DNA of 11,875 nucleotides from M0027 sp021713415 (GCA_021713415.1 JAKJJQ010000068.1:1-11875), one strand, 5' to 3'; shown: positions 1-7,753, counted from the stretch's first letter. The notes: generated from the sequence alone by a model not told the origin. Numbers and translations: made by a program.

Positions 1-129
1 TCTTTTAAAACCACAGTGAATACAACTACTTTTATTTACTTTAGCAATATGCATAATTAAAGGGTTTGCACAAACTGATTTTAGGACTTTAAAACCAGGC
101 AAAAATAATCTATTATCAAATTTAGGCAC
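1..129 (-). CDS. ISL3-family transposase, N-terminal fragment (truncated by window edge)
   Basis: Minus-strand reading from a GTG start at 129-127, preceded by a good ribosome-binding site (AGGAG at 140-136, six bases before the start). The 43 visible residues include LFLPGFKVLKSV, typical of ISL3 transposase N-termini, then a Cys-x2-Cys pair (SCIHCGF, residues 36 and 39) that begins the zinc-finger-like DNA-binding domain of the family. The catalytic DDE domain would lie beyond the left edge. The gene points away from the integrase remnant. It might belong to the same IS as the transposase end at 11706-11875, because both have the same orientation, but the middle of the protein is missing from the window. 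Confidence 0.75.
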   Translation of the reverse strand, partial: MPKFDNRLFLPGFKVLKSVCANPLIMHIAKVNKSSCIHCGFKR

Positions 130-212
130 TTGATACTCCTATTAGCTATGTTTTTCATACTTTCTAGCTTAGGTTAAGTAATTTCAAGTGCCCCTCTTTA
201 TGACGTAGAGCC
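1..212 (-). mobile_element. ISL3-family insertion sequence, 5' end (partial, runs off the left edge)
   Basis: The outer end is a terminal inverted repeat at 186-212. Read on the minus strand it begins GGCTCTACGTCATAAAG and runs into GGGGCACTT. It matches the end of the IS at the right side of the window (minus-strand end at 11578) at 20 of 27 positions, and both continue inward to a GGTTAAGT stretch. GGCTCT is a typical ISL3 terminus. Inside the repeat lies the start of a transposase gene. The insertion abuts an integrase that has lost its N-terminal part, so the IS probably landed in that gene, with or without a further deletion. ISL3 elements usually make 8-bp target duplications; the other side of this one is outside the window. 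Confidence 0.8.
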
Positions 213-213
213 A

Positions 214-1110
214 AAAGATCAATGGTCTCAAAAATATGCAGATGTCGTTTTAAGCTCATTAAAACGTAATATTTTTCCCTTTGTTAAAAATAAACATATC
301 AATGATATTTTACCAACTGAAATGCTTACTATATTAAAGAAACTAGAAGCTAAGGGTAAGGTTGAGGCTACAAAGAAAGTTAAGCAAACCTGTAGTCAAG
401 TATTTCGTTATGCAGTCGCTTTAGGGAAGTGTGAGCGTGACCCCACACGCGATATCGGTGATGCATTAAAAACGGCGAAATCCACCCCCTATGCTTTTTT
501 ATCTCACCCTGATGATATCGCAAAACTGCTAAGAGATATTGATCAGTATCATGGTCACTTTATTATTAAATGTGCTTTAATGTTAGCGCCACTTGTTTTT
601 GTAAGGCCAACAGAGTTAGCACAGGCCCAATGGCAAGAAGTTAATTTTGATACGTGTGAGTGGCATATTGCTGAACATCGTATGAAGATGAAGCAAAAGC
701 ATATTGTGCCATTATCGCATCAAGCAATTAAGATATTAAATGGATTACAGCTTTATACCAATACCAGTCGTTATATTTTCCCAAGCCCAAGCAATTATGA
801 TAAACCAATGAACAGTGAAAGCTTACGCGTTGCTTTAAGACGCATGGGTTATTCAGCAGAAGAAGTGACAACTCATGGCTTTAGGCATATGGCATCGACG
901 CGCTTACATGAAATGGCTTCTGATTTTGGTTGGCATTCTGATGCAATTGAAAGGCAATTAGCCCATGCTGAACGTAATAAAATCAAGGCAGCTTATAATC
1001 ATGCAGAGTATTTATCTGAAAGAAGACGCATGATGCAAATCTGGTCAGATTATCTTGATGAGCTAAAATTTGGCACAAATGTGGTCGATTTAAAACAAAA
1101 ACAGTCTTAA
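214..1110 (+). pseudogene. P4-type tyrosine integrase, N-terminally truncated by IS insertion
   Basis: The frame is open from the IS boundary and encodes about 298 residues. The first in-frame ATG (322) would cut the protein further, inside the core-binding domain. The visible part starts at WSQKYADVVLSSLKRNIFP, in the middle of the core-binding domain; the usual N-terminal DUF4102 arm-binding domain (about 100 residues) is missing. The catalytic domain is complete: Arg in VRPTEL (codon 604), a beta-hairpin Lys near MKQKH, HxxR in THGFRH (874 and 883), His in LAHAE (964) and the nucleophile Tyr in AAYNHAEY (994). Intact relatives integrate elements into tRNA 3' ends, which fits the tRNA-Ser remnant at 11496-11516. 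Without arm-binding it is unlikely to work normally. Whether a shortened protein from ATG 322 is made is unknown. Confidence 0.85.
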
Positions 1111-1198
1111 TTAGCTTTTATAAGACTTCGTTTGCTTGTATCTTTTTGATTTTATGGTATTTATATCTAGCAGAAGTAAAAAATTAAATGGAATTAAT

Positions 1199-2062
1199 AT
1201 GGATACTAATATAATGGATTATTCATTGACGATGCTTGCTGATGAGTTGGGTATAAGTCAGAAGTATCAAAATCGTTTTGATCAAATGAAGGTAATCATG
1301 CGTTTAGTTCAATTACCAAGTTATTCTGAATTGGACATAAGAATGCCCATAAGCGGCCCTTTAACGGTTTTTTCAATTAAATTTGATAAAATTACTAAGC
1401 CAAGTTTATTAAAGGATGCTCATGAGGTAACTAGAACAATCTTGACCCAAGATTTAGTTTATGAAACTGGCTTAACCATAAAAGAGTTCTATAGTCAGTT
1501 GAAGTATTCACTATATGAAAGAATATCTACCTCTAGCAAGTATATAAACTTTAAAGAGATCAGTATTGATTATTTAGGTCATATTGACATAAAAGGACGT
1601 ATTCAATATCGATTTAATTCGCAAGATAGTTTATCTATAGTATCTGATAAGAGGCATGATGGTGTATATATAGAGTATTTTACTGCTCATGAATATATTA
1701 ATCCTGATGATACAAAGGTTTTAAGGTTTCGAGATGGTATTGAAGTTATACCAGATAATATATGCCTAGGAGAAAACGCAGTGAAAAAAGTTTCTCTTCT
1801 AAGTAAAAGGCTTGACAAAGAACCAGTGAATAATACCCACTCACAGACACTAGGCTTGTTTGAAAAAATGATTATGGATTTTAAAGATTCTGAATACTAT
1901 TTGGATTGTCAAAAAGCTGGAAAAGCTATGAAGAAAGCTATAATTGAAGAATTAATTTCTGAGCAATATAAAGAATTTAATATATCAAGAGAGGAAGCAC
2001 GAGTTGTTGCTAATATGATAAATGAACATTACAAAATTAATACTCGTTATATAAAAAGATAA
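1199..2062 (+). CDS. hypothetical protein between integrase and alpA, family not recognised
   Basis: An open frame of 287 residues from ATG 1199. It is open as far as TTG 1136, but ATG 1199 has a GGA a few bases upstream and is the more natural start; ATG 1214 is also possible. I do not recognise a family. The protein is soluble-looking, with no signal peptide or membrane segment. Charged and polar residues dominate, with a probably helical C-terminus (about the last 70 residues, including KAGKAMKKAIIEEL and a basic end TRYIKR). Codon use is as AT-rich as the cargo. The gene follows the integrase by 88 bases, a position where P4-like elements often carry variable cargo. A 6-bp-stem hairpin at 2074-2088 lies just after the stop. 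Confidence 0.7.
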   Translation: MDTNIMDYSLTMLADELGISQKYQNRFDQMKVIMRLVQLPSYSELDIRMPISGPLTVFSIKFDKITKPSLLKDAHEVTRTILTQDLVYETGLTIKEFYSQLKYSLYERISTSSKYINFKEISIDYLGHIDIKGRIQYRFNSQDSLSIVSDKRHDGVYIEYFTAHEYINPDDTKVLRFRDGIEVIPDNICLGENAVKKVSLLSKRLDKEPVNNTHSQTLGLFEKMIMDFKDSEYYLDCQKAGKAMKKAIIEELISEQYKEFNISREEARVVANMINEHYKINTRYIKR

Positions 2063-2073
2063 TATTTCTATAC

Positions 2074-2088
2074 GCGAAGTTACTTCGC
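2074..2088 (+). terminator. hairpin after the hypothetical gene (weak terminator candidate)
   Basis: GCGAAG-TTA-CTTCGC forms a perfect 6-bp stem with a three-base loop, 12 bases after the stop at 2062. It is not followed by a strong T-run, so it may be only a weak terminator or a processing site. The sequence supports the hairpin; the function is inferred from its position. Confidence 0.4.
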
Positions 2089-2202
2089 ATGTCACATTTT
2101 ATGCATAAATTAACAGTCTAAATCCTTTATAAAATATAGTGTTAAAAGCTTGCGAACCTCATTTTGATGCGACTATTTTCATTTTGTTGCAAACTGTTTC
2201 TT

Positions 2203-2214
2203 AGAAGCGCTTCT
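2203..2214. promoter_or_regulatory. perfect 12-bp palindrome upstream of alpA, possible operator
   Basis: AGAAGCGCTTCT is a perfect palindrome 42 bases before the alpA start. It lies in the 194-base gap (2063-2256) that must carry the promoter of the alpA/primase operon. Small dyads here are commonly bound by an element repressor or by AlpA itself. I could not place a convincing -35/-10 pair, so the operator role is inferred. Confidence 0.35.
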
Positions 2215-2256
2215 CGACTAATTTAGTTTAATTAAAAACCTTTTAGGAGATATTAT

Positions 2257-2511
2257 ATGAATGAAATTTTACGCTTAAAGCAAGTGATATCCATAACTAA
2301 CTTATCACGTGCAACGATTTATCGTTTGATTCATCAAGGTGAATTCCCAAGGCAAATCAAACTTGGTGAACGTTCAAGTGGTTGGGTTCAAGATGAAATC
2401 AATCAGTGGCTTGAAAGACGTATTCATGCCAGAGATGAACAGCTTAAAAAGACAAAAAATGATTCAGTTTATTTACATAAATTAAATAAAAATGGGGTGT
2501 GCTATGAGTAA
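2257..2511 (+). CDS. alpA: AlpA-family excisionase/transcriptional regulator
   Basis: An 84-residue protein with the MerR-like helix-turn-helix of AlpA. Residues about 5-55 read LRLKQVISITNLSRATIYR, then FPRQIKLGERSSGWVQDEI and a tryptophan-containing third helix. Family members bind DNA and in P4-like elements act as excisionase or as activator of the integrase. The start is supported by AGGAG ten bases upstream. The tail after about residue 58 is lysine-rich and longer than the core domain. The gene overlaps the next start by eight bases, so the two are probably translationally coupled. Since the integrase is damaged here, its remaining role would be regulation of the replication gene. Confidence 0.88.
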   Translation: MNEILRLKQVISITNLSRATIYRLIHQGEFPRQIKLGERSSGWVQDEINQWLERRIHARDEQLKKTKNDSVYLHKLNKNGVCYE

Positions 2512-5230
2512 TGATCAAGTAGAGAAAATCAGAAGTGCATTAACTTATTTATCAGCGGATTGTTCACGCTGTGAATGGGTTGAGATTGCAATGGCAATTA
2601 AATCAGAAATTGATAATGAAGTAGGTTTTGAGTTATTTAATCAATGGAGTAGTTTAAGTGAAAAATACAATCAAAAAGAAGCATGCAATGTTTGGAAGAG
2701 TATTCAATCAAATGGCAAAATTACTATTGGTACATTGTTTTTTATGGCTAGAGAAAACGGTTGGAGTAAGCAGATTTCGAATAATTCTGAATATTCTATT
2801 CATAGTGATGTTAATGATAATTGCAATAGACCTAATAGGCAGAGTAATGGCACTAGAAGAAGAATTACTAATAACAACTCAGAATCTAATGTTAGCGAGA
2901 GCTGCATAAATGATAAAGAAGCTCAATATCAAGAAATGGCGACTATTGCTGAGAAAATCTATCAATCTGCAAAAGATGCATCAAACGATTATCCATATTT
3001 AAAGAAAAAGGGCGCACTAACTCATGGTATAAAAATTCTGAATGAAGATGTTAATGCATTTGCTGGTAGTTTTGGTAAAAAAGGGCACTTAATTATTCCT
3101 TTGTTTAATATTAAAGGTAGTATGCTGAGTCTATTGAGTATTTTACCGAGTAAAAAAAACGGTCAACCCGATAAGTGTTTAATGCGTGGTGCTAAAAAGT
3201 CAGGTTGCTTTTATCCGATTGGTAACTATCAAAAGGATAAACCAATTATTGTCAGTGAAGGCTTTGCAACGGCATCGAGTATTTATCAGGCAACTGGGTT
3301 ATATACGATTATGGGGGTTGACGCAGGTAATTTAAAGCCAGTAGTTGATAGTTTAAGTGGGCTTTATCCTGAGAATAAAATTATCATTGCCTGTGATAAT
3401 GATCAATATAAAAGCACTAAAAATACAGGGATTGAGCAAGCAAAAAAAGCCGCCCAATCAAAAGCAAACGTAAGTCTTATTATACCAGAATTTAAATCAA
3501 CTGTATCTAAACCAACTGACTTTAATGATCTGCACTTATTAGAAGGCTTATCGGTAGTCAGAGAGCAAATTATCGGTGCGACAACGATCATACCGAAAGA
3601 TTATTTCTATGCTAAAGGTCGTCTTTATTTCCAAGATGAAGCGGATGAAACCCCATTATATTTAGCGGATGAATTAAAAGTCACAGCGGATATTAAAGAT
3701 CATGATAATCAAGGTTATGGTATGCGCTTAAATTGGTATGACAAGTATCATCAAAAGCATGCTTGGTCGATGCCATCAAAACTATTAGCTGCTAGAGGCT
3801 TTGAGCCAATTGAGCAAGAGTTACGTGATGGTGGCTTAAACATATCTGATAGTCCTGATGCGAAACGTTACTTAAAGCGTTTTTTAAATCACATTCAGCC
3901 TCGCCAGTGTTTAACCTCGGTATATAAAACAGGTTGGTATAATCAAAGCTATGTCTTAGCTGATAAGGTATACAATCAACCAAAAGTGTTACCTTATGTA
4001 TTCAGTCAAGATACTGTCACTACAGTTAAACAGCATCTAACGAAAGGTGATTTAGAAAATTGGCAAAAAGAGGTTAGTCGTTATGCGATTGGTAATCCAT
4101 TAATGATTTTAGCGATATCTTTTGGTTTTGTTGGGCCATTATTAAATTGGATGGGTATGGATAATTTTGGCTTACACTTATATGGTTCATCATCAACAGG
4201 TAAAACGACGTTAGCATCTGTGTTAGCGAGTCTCTGGGGTGATCAAGATTTTATCAAGCGTTGGCGAGTGACAACGAATGGCCTAGAGGCTATGGCTGTT
4301 AAACATAATGATGGCTTGTTAATTTTAGATGAGATTGCCCAAGTCAATGGGCATGAAGTTGATCAGATAGCTTATATGTTGGGTAATGGCAGTGGTAAAG
4401 CTAGAGCGAATCGTAAAGGTAACTCTAAAAAAATTGAAACCTTTAGGCTTGCTTATTTTTCAACTGGTGAGTTATCGATTGTTGAGAAAATTAAAGAGTC
4501 AGGTAAGCGAGTGCCAGCAGGTGCACAGATGCGCTTTATTGATATCAATATCAATCAGAAATATGGCGTATTTGATAACTTACATGGTTTTCAATCTGGG
4601 GGTGATCTATCAAATCATTTAAAAGAATATTCAAGAAAGTATTATGGCGTTGCCATTGATGCATTTTTGACTGAATTAACGAATGATCTTGATTATTGGA
4701 AATCTGAAGTAGCAGAATTTATGGATGATTTTATTGCAGAATTAAAGACTATGACTATTTCAAGTCAAGCTATGCGCGTATTAAAACCATTTGTATTAGT
4801 TGCTGCAGTAGGCCAAATTGCGACTATGATGGGTATAACTGGTTGGTCAGATCAAAAAGGTAATGCAGGGCAATCAGATGCATATCATGCAGTATTAGAG
4901 ATATATAAAAGATGGCTTAATGACTTTGGCAAAGGTGATTTAGAAGAGCAAGAAATGATCACAAGGTTATTTGATTTTCTTGATACTAATAGTCATCGAT
5001 TCGAGATTAAAGGTGAATACTCAGCTACACCAGCTAATAGAGCTGGGTTTTGTGATAAAAATAAAGGTCAGTATATGATTCATAATCGCATCTGGCGTGA
5101 AGAAATCTTTAAAGGCTTTTCAATTGAAACAGTAAATCGTACTTTAAAATCTAAAAAGATTTTGGTGGCTAATAAGTCTGAGTATTTTGATAAACATAGA
5201 ACTAGGACTTATACAGTGGTTAGAAATTAA
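2504..5230 (+). CDS. primase-helicase-like replication protein (PriCT_2, Toprim, DUF927)
   Basis: A protein of 908 residues from ATG 2504, chosen because GGGGTG lies just before it and it overlaps the alpA stop; an in-frame ATG at 2492 would add four residues. The N-terminal 10-85 region is a PriCT_2 domain (primase C-terminal 2; ends in TLFFMARENGW). A polar linker follows. A Toprim domain comes next, with the conserved Glu in VSEGFATA (E252) and the DND motif (298-300). The DUF927 helicase-like domain has a Walker A motif GSSSTGKTT (561-569) and Walker B LLILDE (D609, E610). A helical, possibly winged-helix C-terminus ends the protein. Such proteins drive replication of satellite-like elements, comparable in role to P4 alpha. 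The classical zinc-finger primase domain is not evident. GGAAC repeats directly downstream could be its origin. Confidence 0.9.
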   Translation: MSNDQVEKIRSALTYLSADCSRCEWVEIAMAIKSEIDNEVGFELFNQWSSLSEKYNQKEACNVWKSIQSNGKITIGTLFFMARENGWSKQISNNSEYSIHSDVNDNCNRPNRQSNGTRRRITNNNSESNVSESCINDKEAQYQEMATIAEKIYQSAKDASNDYPYLKKKGALTHGIKILNEDVNAFAGSFGKKGHLIIPLFNIKGSMLSLLSILPSKKNGQPDKCLMRGAKKSGCFYPIGNYQKDKPIIVSEGFATASSIYQATGLYTIMGVDAGNLKPVVDSLSGLYPENKIIIACDNDQYKSTKNTGIEQAKKAAQSKANVSLIIPEFKSTVSKPTDFNDLHLLEGLSVVREQIIGATTIIPKDYFYAKGRLYFQDEADETPLYLADELKVTADIKDHDNQGYGMRLNWYDKYHQKHAWSMPSKLLAARGFEPIEQELRDGGLNISDSPDAKRYLKRFLNHIQPRQCLTSVYKTGWYNQSYVLADKVYNQPKVLPYVFSQDTVTTVKQHLTKGDLENWQKEVSRYAIGNPLMILAISFGFVGPLLNWMGMDNFGLHLYGSSSTGKTTLASVLASLWGDQDFIKRWRVTTNGLEAMAVKHNDGLLILDEIAQVNGHEVDQIAYMLGNGSGKARANRKGNSKKIETFRLAYFSTGELSIVEKIKESGKRVPAGAQMRFIDININQKYGVFDNLHGFQSGGDLSNHLKEYSRKYYGVAIDAFLTELTNDLDYWKSEVAEFMDDFIAELKTMTISSQAMRVLKPFVLVAAVGQIATMMGITGWSDQKGNAGQSDAYHAVLEIYKRWLNDFGKGDLEEQEMITRLFDFLDTNSHRFEIKGEYSATPANRAGFCDKNKGQYMIHNRIWREEIFKGFSIETVNRTLKSKKILVANKSEYFDKHRTRTYTVVRN

Positions 5231-5236
5231 TTACTT

Positions 5237-5270
5237 TTGGAACAATCAGGATATGGTTGAATTTTGATCT
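5237..5270 (+). repeat. 34-bp repeat, left copy, upstream of the small gene
   Basis: This 34-base stretch starts with TTGGAACAA and ends with ATTTTGATCT. It matches 5578-5611 at 27 of 34 positions without gaps. The pair brackets the small gene at 5318-5548. The left copy carries one GGAAC and a degraded second one (GGATA). Confidence 0.6.
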
Positions 5271-5317
5271 ATTGGATATAATTATTTATTCAATATACTT
5301 AAATTTAAGGGGATTGT

Positions 5318-5548
5318 ATGACTGAGTATAAGAATATTAGTGGTAAGTCTGGAATTATAGAGTATGAAATTGGTGATAAATTTATTAAATTAAGATTTCA
5401 TAATAATGACTCTACTTACTTATATACAGAAGCAGCATGTGGCAAGACACATATCAATAGAATGAAAGAATTAGCTATAGATGGTCAAGGATTAAACTCT
5501 TATATTAATAAAAATAGAGATGTCCATGGTTGTGGAGAGAAATTATAG
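5318..5548 (+). CDS. small conserved-looking protein, KTSC-like, function unknown
   Basis: A 76-residue protein preceded by a strong ribosome-binding site (AAGGGG, seven bases before the ATG). The sequence alternates short beta-like strands (IIEYEIGDKFIKLRF, STYLYTEAA) with a helix (THINRMKELAIDG), ending in GLNSYINKN. This resembles the KTSC fold (strand-rich 'F-x-G-x-Y-x-Y' small domain followed by a helix and a 'G-x-N' segment), but I would not assign it firmly. No catalytic residues or membrane segment are evident. It lies 87 bases after the primase-helicase and has the same orientation, so it may be in the same transcript. Repeats flank it on both sides. Confidence 0.6.
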   Translation: MTEYKNISGKSGIIEYEIGDKFIKLRFHNNDSTYLYTEAACGKTHINRMKELAIDGQGLNSYINKNRDVHGCGEKL

Positions 5549-5577
5549 TGTTTATTTGATGTTCTTGTAACTTAATC

Positions 5578-5685
5578 TTGGAACAAATGGAACATGGTTA
5601 TATTTTGATCTTGTTCCATTTTTATCATTTAAAACCCTTATAAGTTAAGGGTTGCAGAGGATTTGGAACATGGAACAAGTGGAAC
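5578..5685 (+). repeat. GGAAC iteron-like cluster downstream of the replication gene
   Basis: GGAAC occurs at 5580, 5589, 5665, 5672 and 5681, and its complement GTTCC at 5613. Spacings of 9 or 7 bases recur. The first part (5578-5611) repeats 5237-5270. Between the two groups a perfect 8-bp-stem hairpin (AACCCTTA/TAAGGGTT, 5633-5653) occurs. The triple at 5665-5685 is repeated in inverted orientation at 7283-7303 (19 of 21 positions). Short repeats of this kind next to a primase-helicase suggest a replication origin; a regulator-binding region is the alternative. Confidence 0.55.
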
Positions 5686-5788
5686 ACGCTTTTTTGATCA
5701 ATTCTGCATTTAGCATTATGTAAAAATGATTAAGCAAACTAATATTATATTATAGTTTTAATTAGAAAAATTATGATAGGTAATTAAA

Positions 5789-7177
5789 GTGGTATTTAAT
5801 TTATCAGATCTAGATGAGTTGTGTTTGAATGTTATAAATGACGAGTCTAGGCAAAAGTTTAAAGAAGCAGTTATTTGTTATAATTCAGGGGCATATAGTT
5901 CTGCAGTTATAGTATGTTGGATTTCACTATGTATTGATATTATATCCAAAATTCAGGAGTTAAGTATTGCTGGTGATCCTGAAGCTAAAAAAATTGATAA
6001 AATACATAATGAAATTCTTAATATTTCTAACTCAGATATTGATAAGAAAATTGTTAGGAGTCAGAAATTTGAAAATAATATCCTTAAATATGCTTGTGAA
6101 AATTTGCAATTGATTTCACCAGCTCAAAAGGAGCATTTAAGATTATTGCAGAAAGACAGACATCGCTGTGCACATCCAACATTTTCTGATTGTGGGCAGC
6201 AATATCAACCATTGCCTGAGCAAGTAAGGTCACATATAGCTAATGTGGCAACTTATGTATTAATTCATATACCAACTCGTGGCAAGATTTTTGTTGATGA
6301 TATTTTTGATAAAATTTGCTCTTTATCTTTTCCCACTGATTTTGATAAAGCATATCAATATTTGTCCTCTGAAAGGTATCTTGGTAAAGCAAAAAACTCA
6401 TGTGTTACTAATTTACTAATAAGACTATTAAAAAGATTTTTTACTAAAAATGAAAGTGATGTAGATTTAGAAATTTTTAAAAGAATAATGGCTGCAATGT
6501 TAGCTATATCAAAAATTAACAAAGAACTTTATGGAAACGTATTACCAACTAAATTAAATCATATTTTAAGTAGTGCCAGTGATAGTATTTTAAAACGTTT
6601 TTTCTTATTTTTAATTGATATAGATGACTATTTAAATTGTATAGAAGAGTCTATTTTAATTAATTTAAATGGAATAATATCAAACACCAATGTTCGTGAT
6701 TTTAAGAGATATAAACTTCTTAATTGTGCATCAAAACATAATTTATTCAGAGAGCAGATTTTATCACGATTTGAAGAGTTTAATGATAAAGAGCAGGAAA
6801 ATATAATGAATATAACACCATCTGAATTGACAAAAGAAAAGGCAATCAAAAGATTTATTGAATCTAATTCTTTTAATGATGCAAATGAATATGGTGTAAG
6901 TTTGATCCTTCCTCATGCAAGATATTTTGATATAAATAATATTCAAGAAATACTAAATGGAGTGTATGAAAATGATCAAATATGGGGAGCATATGAAACT
7001 AAGGAGCTACTTACTAGTTTGTACGATGAAACCAAAATGATATTTGCTACTTCTCAAGATCAGTTTAATTCTGTTTGGATAAATTTTTCTCAAGCTATTA
7101 ATCAATCTAAGGCAGTTTCAAGAGTTGGTTTATTTGATGTACTTGAAGAAAAGTTAAGAGAAGATAATCTAATATAA
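5789..7177 (+). CDS. HEPN-motif protein with helical C-terminus, possible defence RNase
   Basis: A protein of 462 residues starting at GTG 5789, with AGG eight bases upstream. The N-terminal 150 residues look like a HEPN domain: a helix with a YNSGAYSSAVIVCW signature (about 31-44) and later RHRCAHP, which gives the RxxxxH ribonuclease motif (R124, H129). HEPN proteins with this motif are metal-independent RNases found in toxin-antitoxin and abortive-infection systems. The remaining 300 residues are helical and AT-rich, perhaps a HEAT-like sensor or binding region; I recognise no domain there. It is monocistronic, with 240 bases before it and 745 after it, and inverted GGAAC blocks bracket it. 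No candidate antitoxin gene is adjacent. The RNase role is inferred from the motif. Confidence 0.75.
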   Translation: MVFNLSDLDELCLNVINDESRQKFKEAVICYNSGAYSSAVIVCWISLCIDIISKIQELSIAGDPEAKKIDKIHNEILNISNSDIDKKIVRSQKFENNILKYACENLQLISPAQKEHLRLLQKDRHRCAHPTFSDCGQQYQPLPEQVRSHIANVATYVLIHIPTRGKIFVDDIFDKICSLSFPTDFDKAYQYLSSERYLGKAKNSCVTNLLIRLLKRFFTKNESDVDLEIFKRIMAAMLAISKINKELYGNVLPTKLNHILSSASDSILKRFFLFLIDIDDYLNCIEESILINLNGIISNTNVRDFKRYKLLNCASKHNLFREQILSRFEEFNDKEQENIMNITPSELTKEKAIKRFIESNSFNDANEYGVSLILPHARYFDINNIQEILNGVYENDQIWGAYETKELLTSLYDETKMIFATSQDQFNSVWINFSQAINQSKAVSRVGLFDVLEEKLREDNLI

Positions 7178-7282
7178 AAATGACAAATTAAATATAAATT
7201 TGACTGTTTTATATAGCATTAATAATTAATCAAGACATTTACAGTTAGTAGCAATTAAATACAGAACATGCAAAAACTACAT

Positions 7283-7377
7283 GTTCCAAATGTTCCATGT
7301 TCCAAAAACTGCTGTAAGCCTTATTATATATAAATTTCTTTATTCAAATTCTGGAACATTCTTGGTACAGATGGAAC
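7283..7377 (-). repeat. GGAAC/GTTCC block, inverted partner of the cluster at 5665-5685
   Basis: GTTCC occurs at 7283, 7292 and 7299 with spacings 9 and 7, the mirror image of the group at 5665-5685. GGAAC follows at 7353 and 7373, with a degenerate GGTAC at 7364. Similarity to the left block extends on both sides: a GCAG before the triple, and a T-run and TTCTG after it, read on the minus strand. The inverted similarity therefore covers roughly 5653-5715 and 7250-7312. The two blocks enclose the HEPN-motif gene. Confidence 0.55.
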
Positions 7378-7545
7378 ATTTACGGGGGTGAAGGTACTTC
7401 CTAGAGGTATAAACTTATCGGGTTGATTACGCGCAAATAAAACTTTCTGCATCGTATTTTGAGTTTGCAGGGCTAGGACTAGGTGATTTAGAGATTTAAC
7501 TGTTAAATAGGTGGGCTCAAATTTGAGCTGACCTCTTCGAATGAC
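7324..7545 (-). pseudogene. minus-strand coding remnant, start missing
   Basis: A frame of 73 codons is open from just after a TAG (7548-7546) to TAA at 7326-7324. It has a protein-like composition (RRGQLKFEPTYLTVKSLNHL, then FARNQPDKFIPLGSTF) unlike the Lys/Ile/Asn noise of other shadow frames in this AT-rich DNA. The only ATG (7452) would give 42 residues and has no clear ribosome-binding site. Its end, VNVPSVPRMFQ, is written by the GTTCC repeats. I do not recognise the family. It could be the C-terminal end of a small element gene whose start is lost, since the frame is broken by TAG and TAA upstream. Confidence 0.45.
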
Positions 7546-7753
7546 CTAAGGTATTTAGATACTTGGTATCTTGAGAAATATTTTACAACCAATAAATTTA
7601 AAGTTTATGTATGAACTACCGAGGAATTCTCGGTACTTGAATTGAAGCAGTAATTTTTTCAGTCGGTTATTTAGGATTCCCCAAACTTGGGGCACTAAGT
7701 TAGTTTAAGAGGCCATGTTTTAAAAAATAATTTACTACTTTAGCTTTAAAGTA
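7494..7753. other. cluster of six short palindromes/hairpins
   Basis: Perfect dyads occur at 7494-7508 (ATTTAAC-T-GTTAAAT), 7515-7528 (GCTCAAATTTGAGC, with GGT/ACC flanks at 7510-7533), 7557-7571 (AGATAC-TTG-GTATCT), 7617-7635 (TACCGAG-5 bases-CTCGGTA), 7679-7692 (CCCCAA-AC-TTGGGG) and 7736-7753 (TACTTTA-GCTT-TAAAGTA). They are 20-60 bases apart. A structured transcript, protein-binding array or origin region are possible; none is proven. Part of the cluster overlaps the minus-strand coding remnant. Confidence 0.5.

Noticed and set aside
5578..7377. GGAAC repeats as a CRISPR array
   Set aside because: Repeat units are only 5-9 bases with 2-11-base gaps, no regular spacers, and no cas genes are present.
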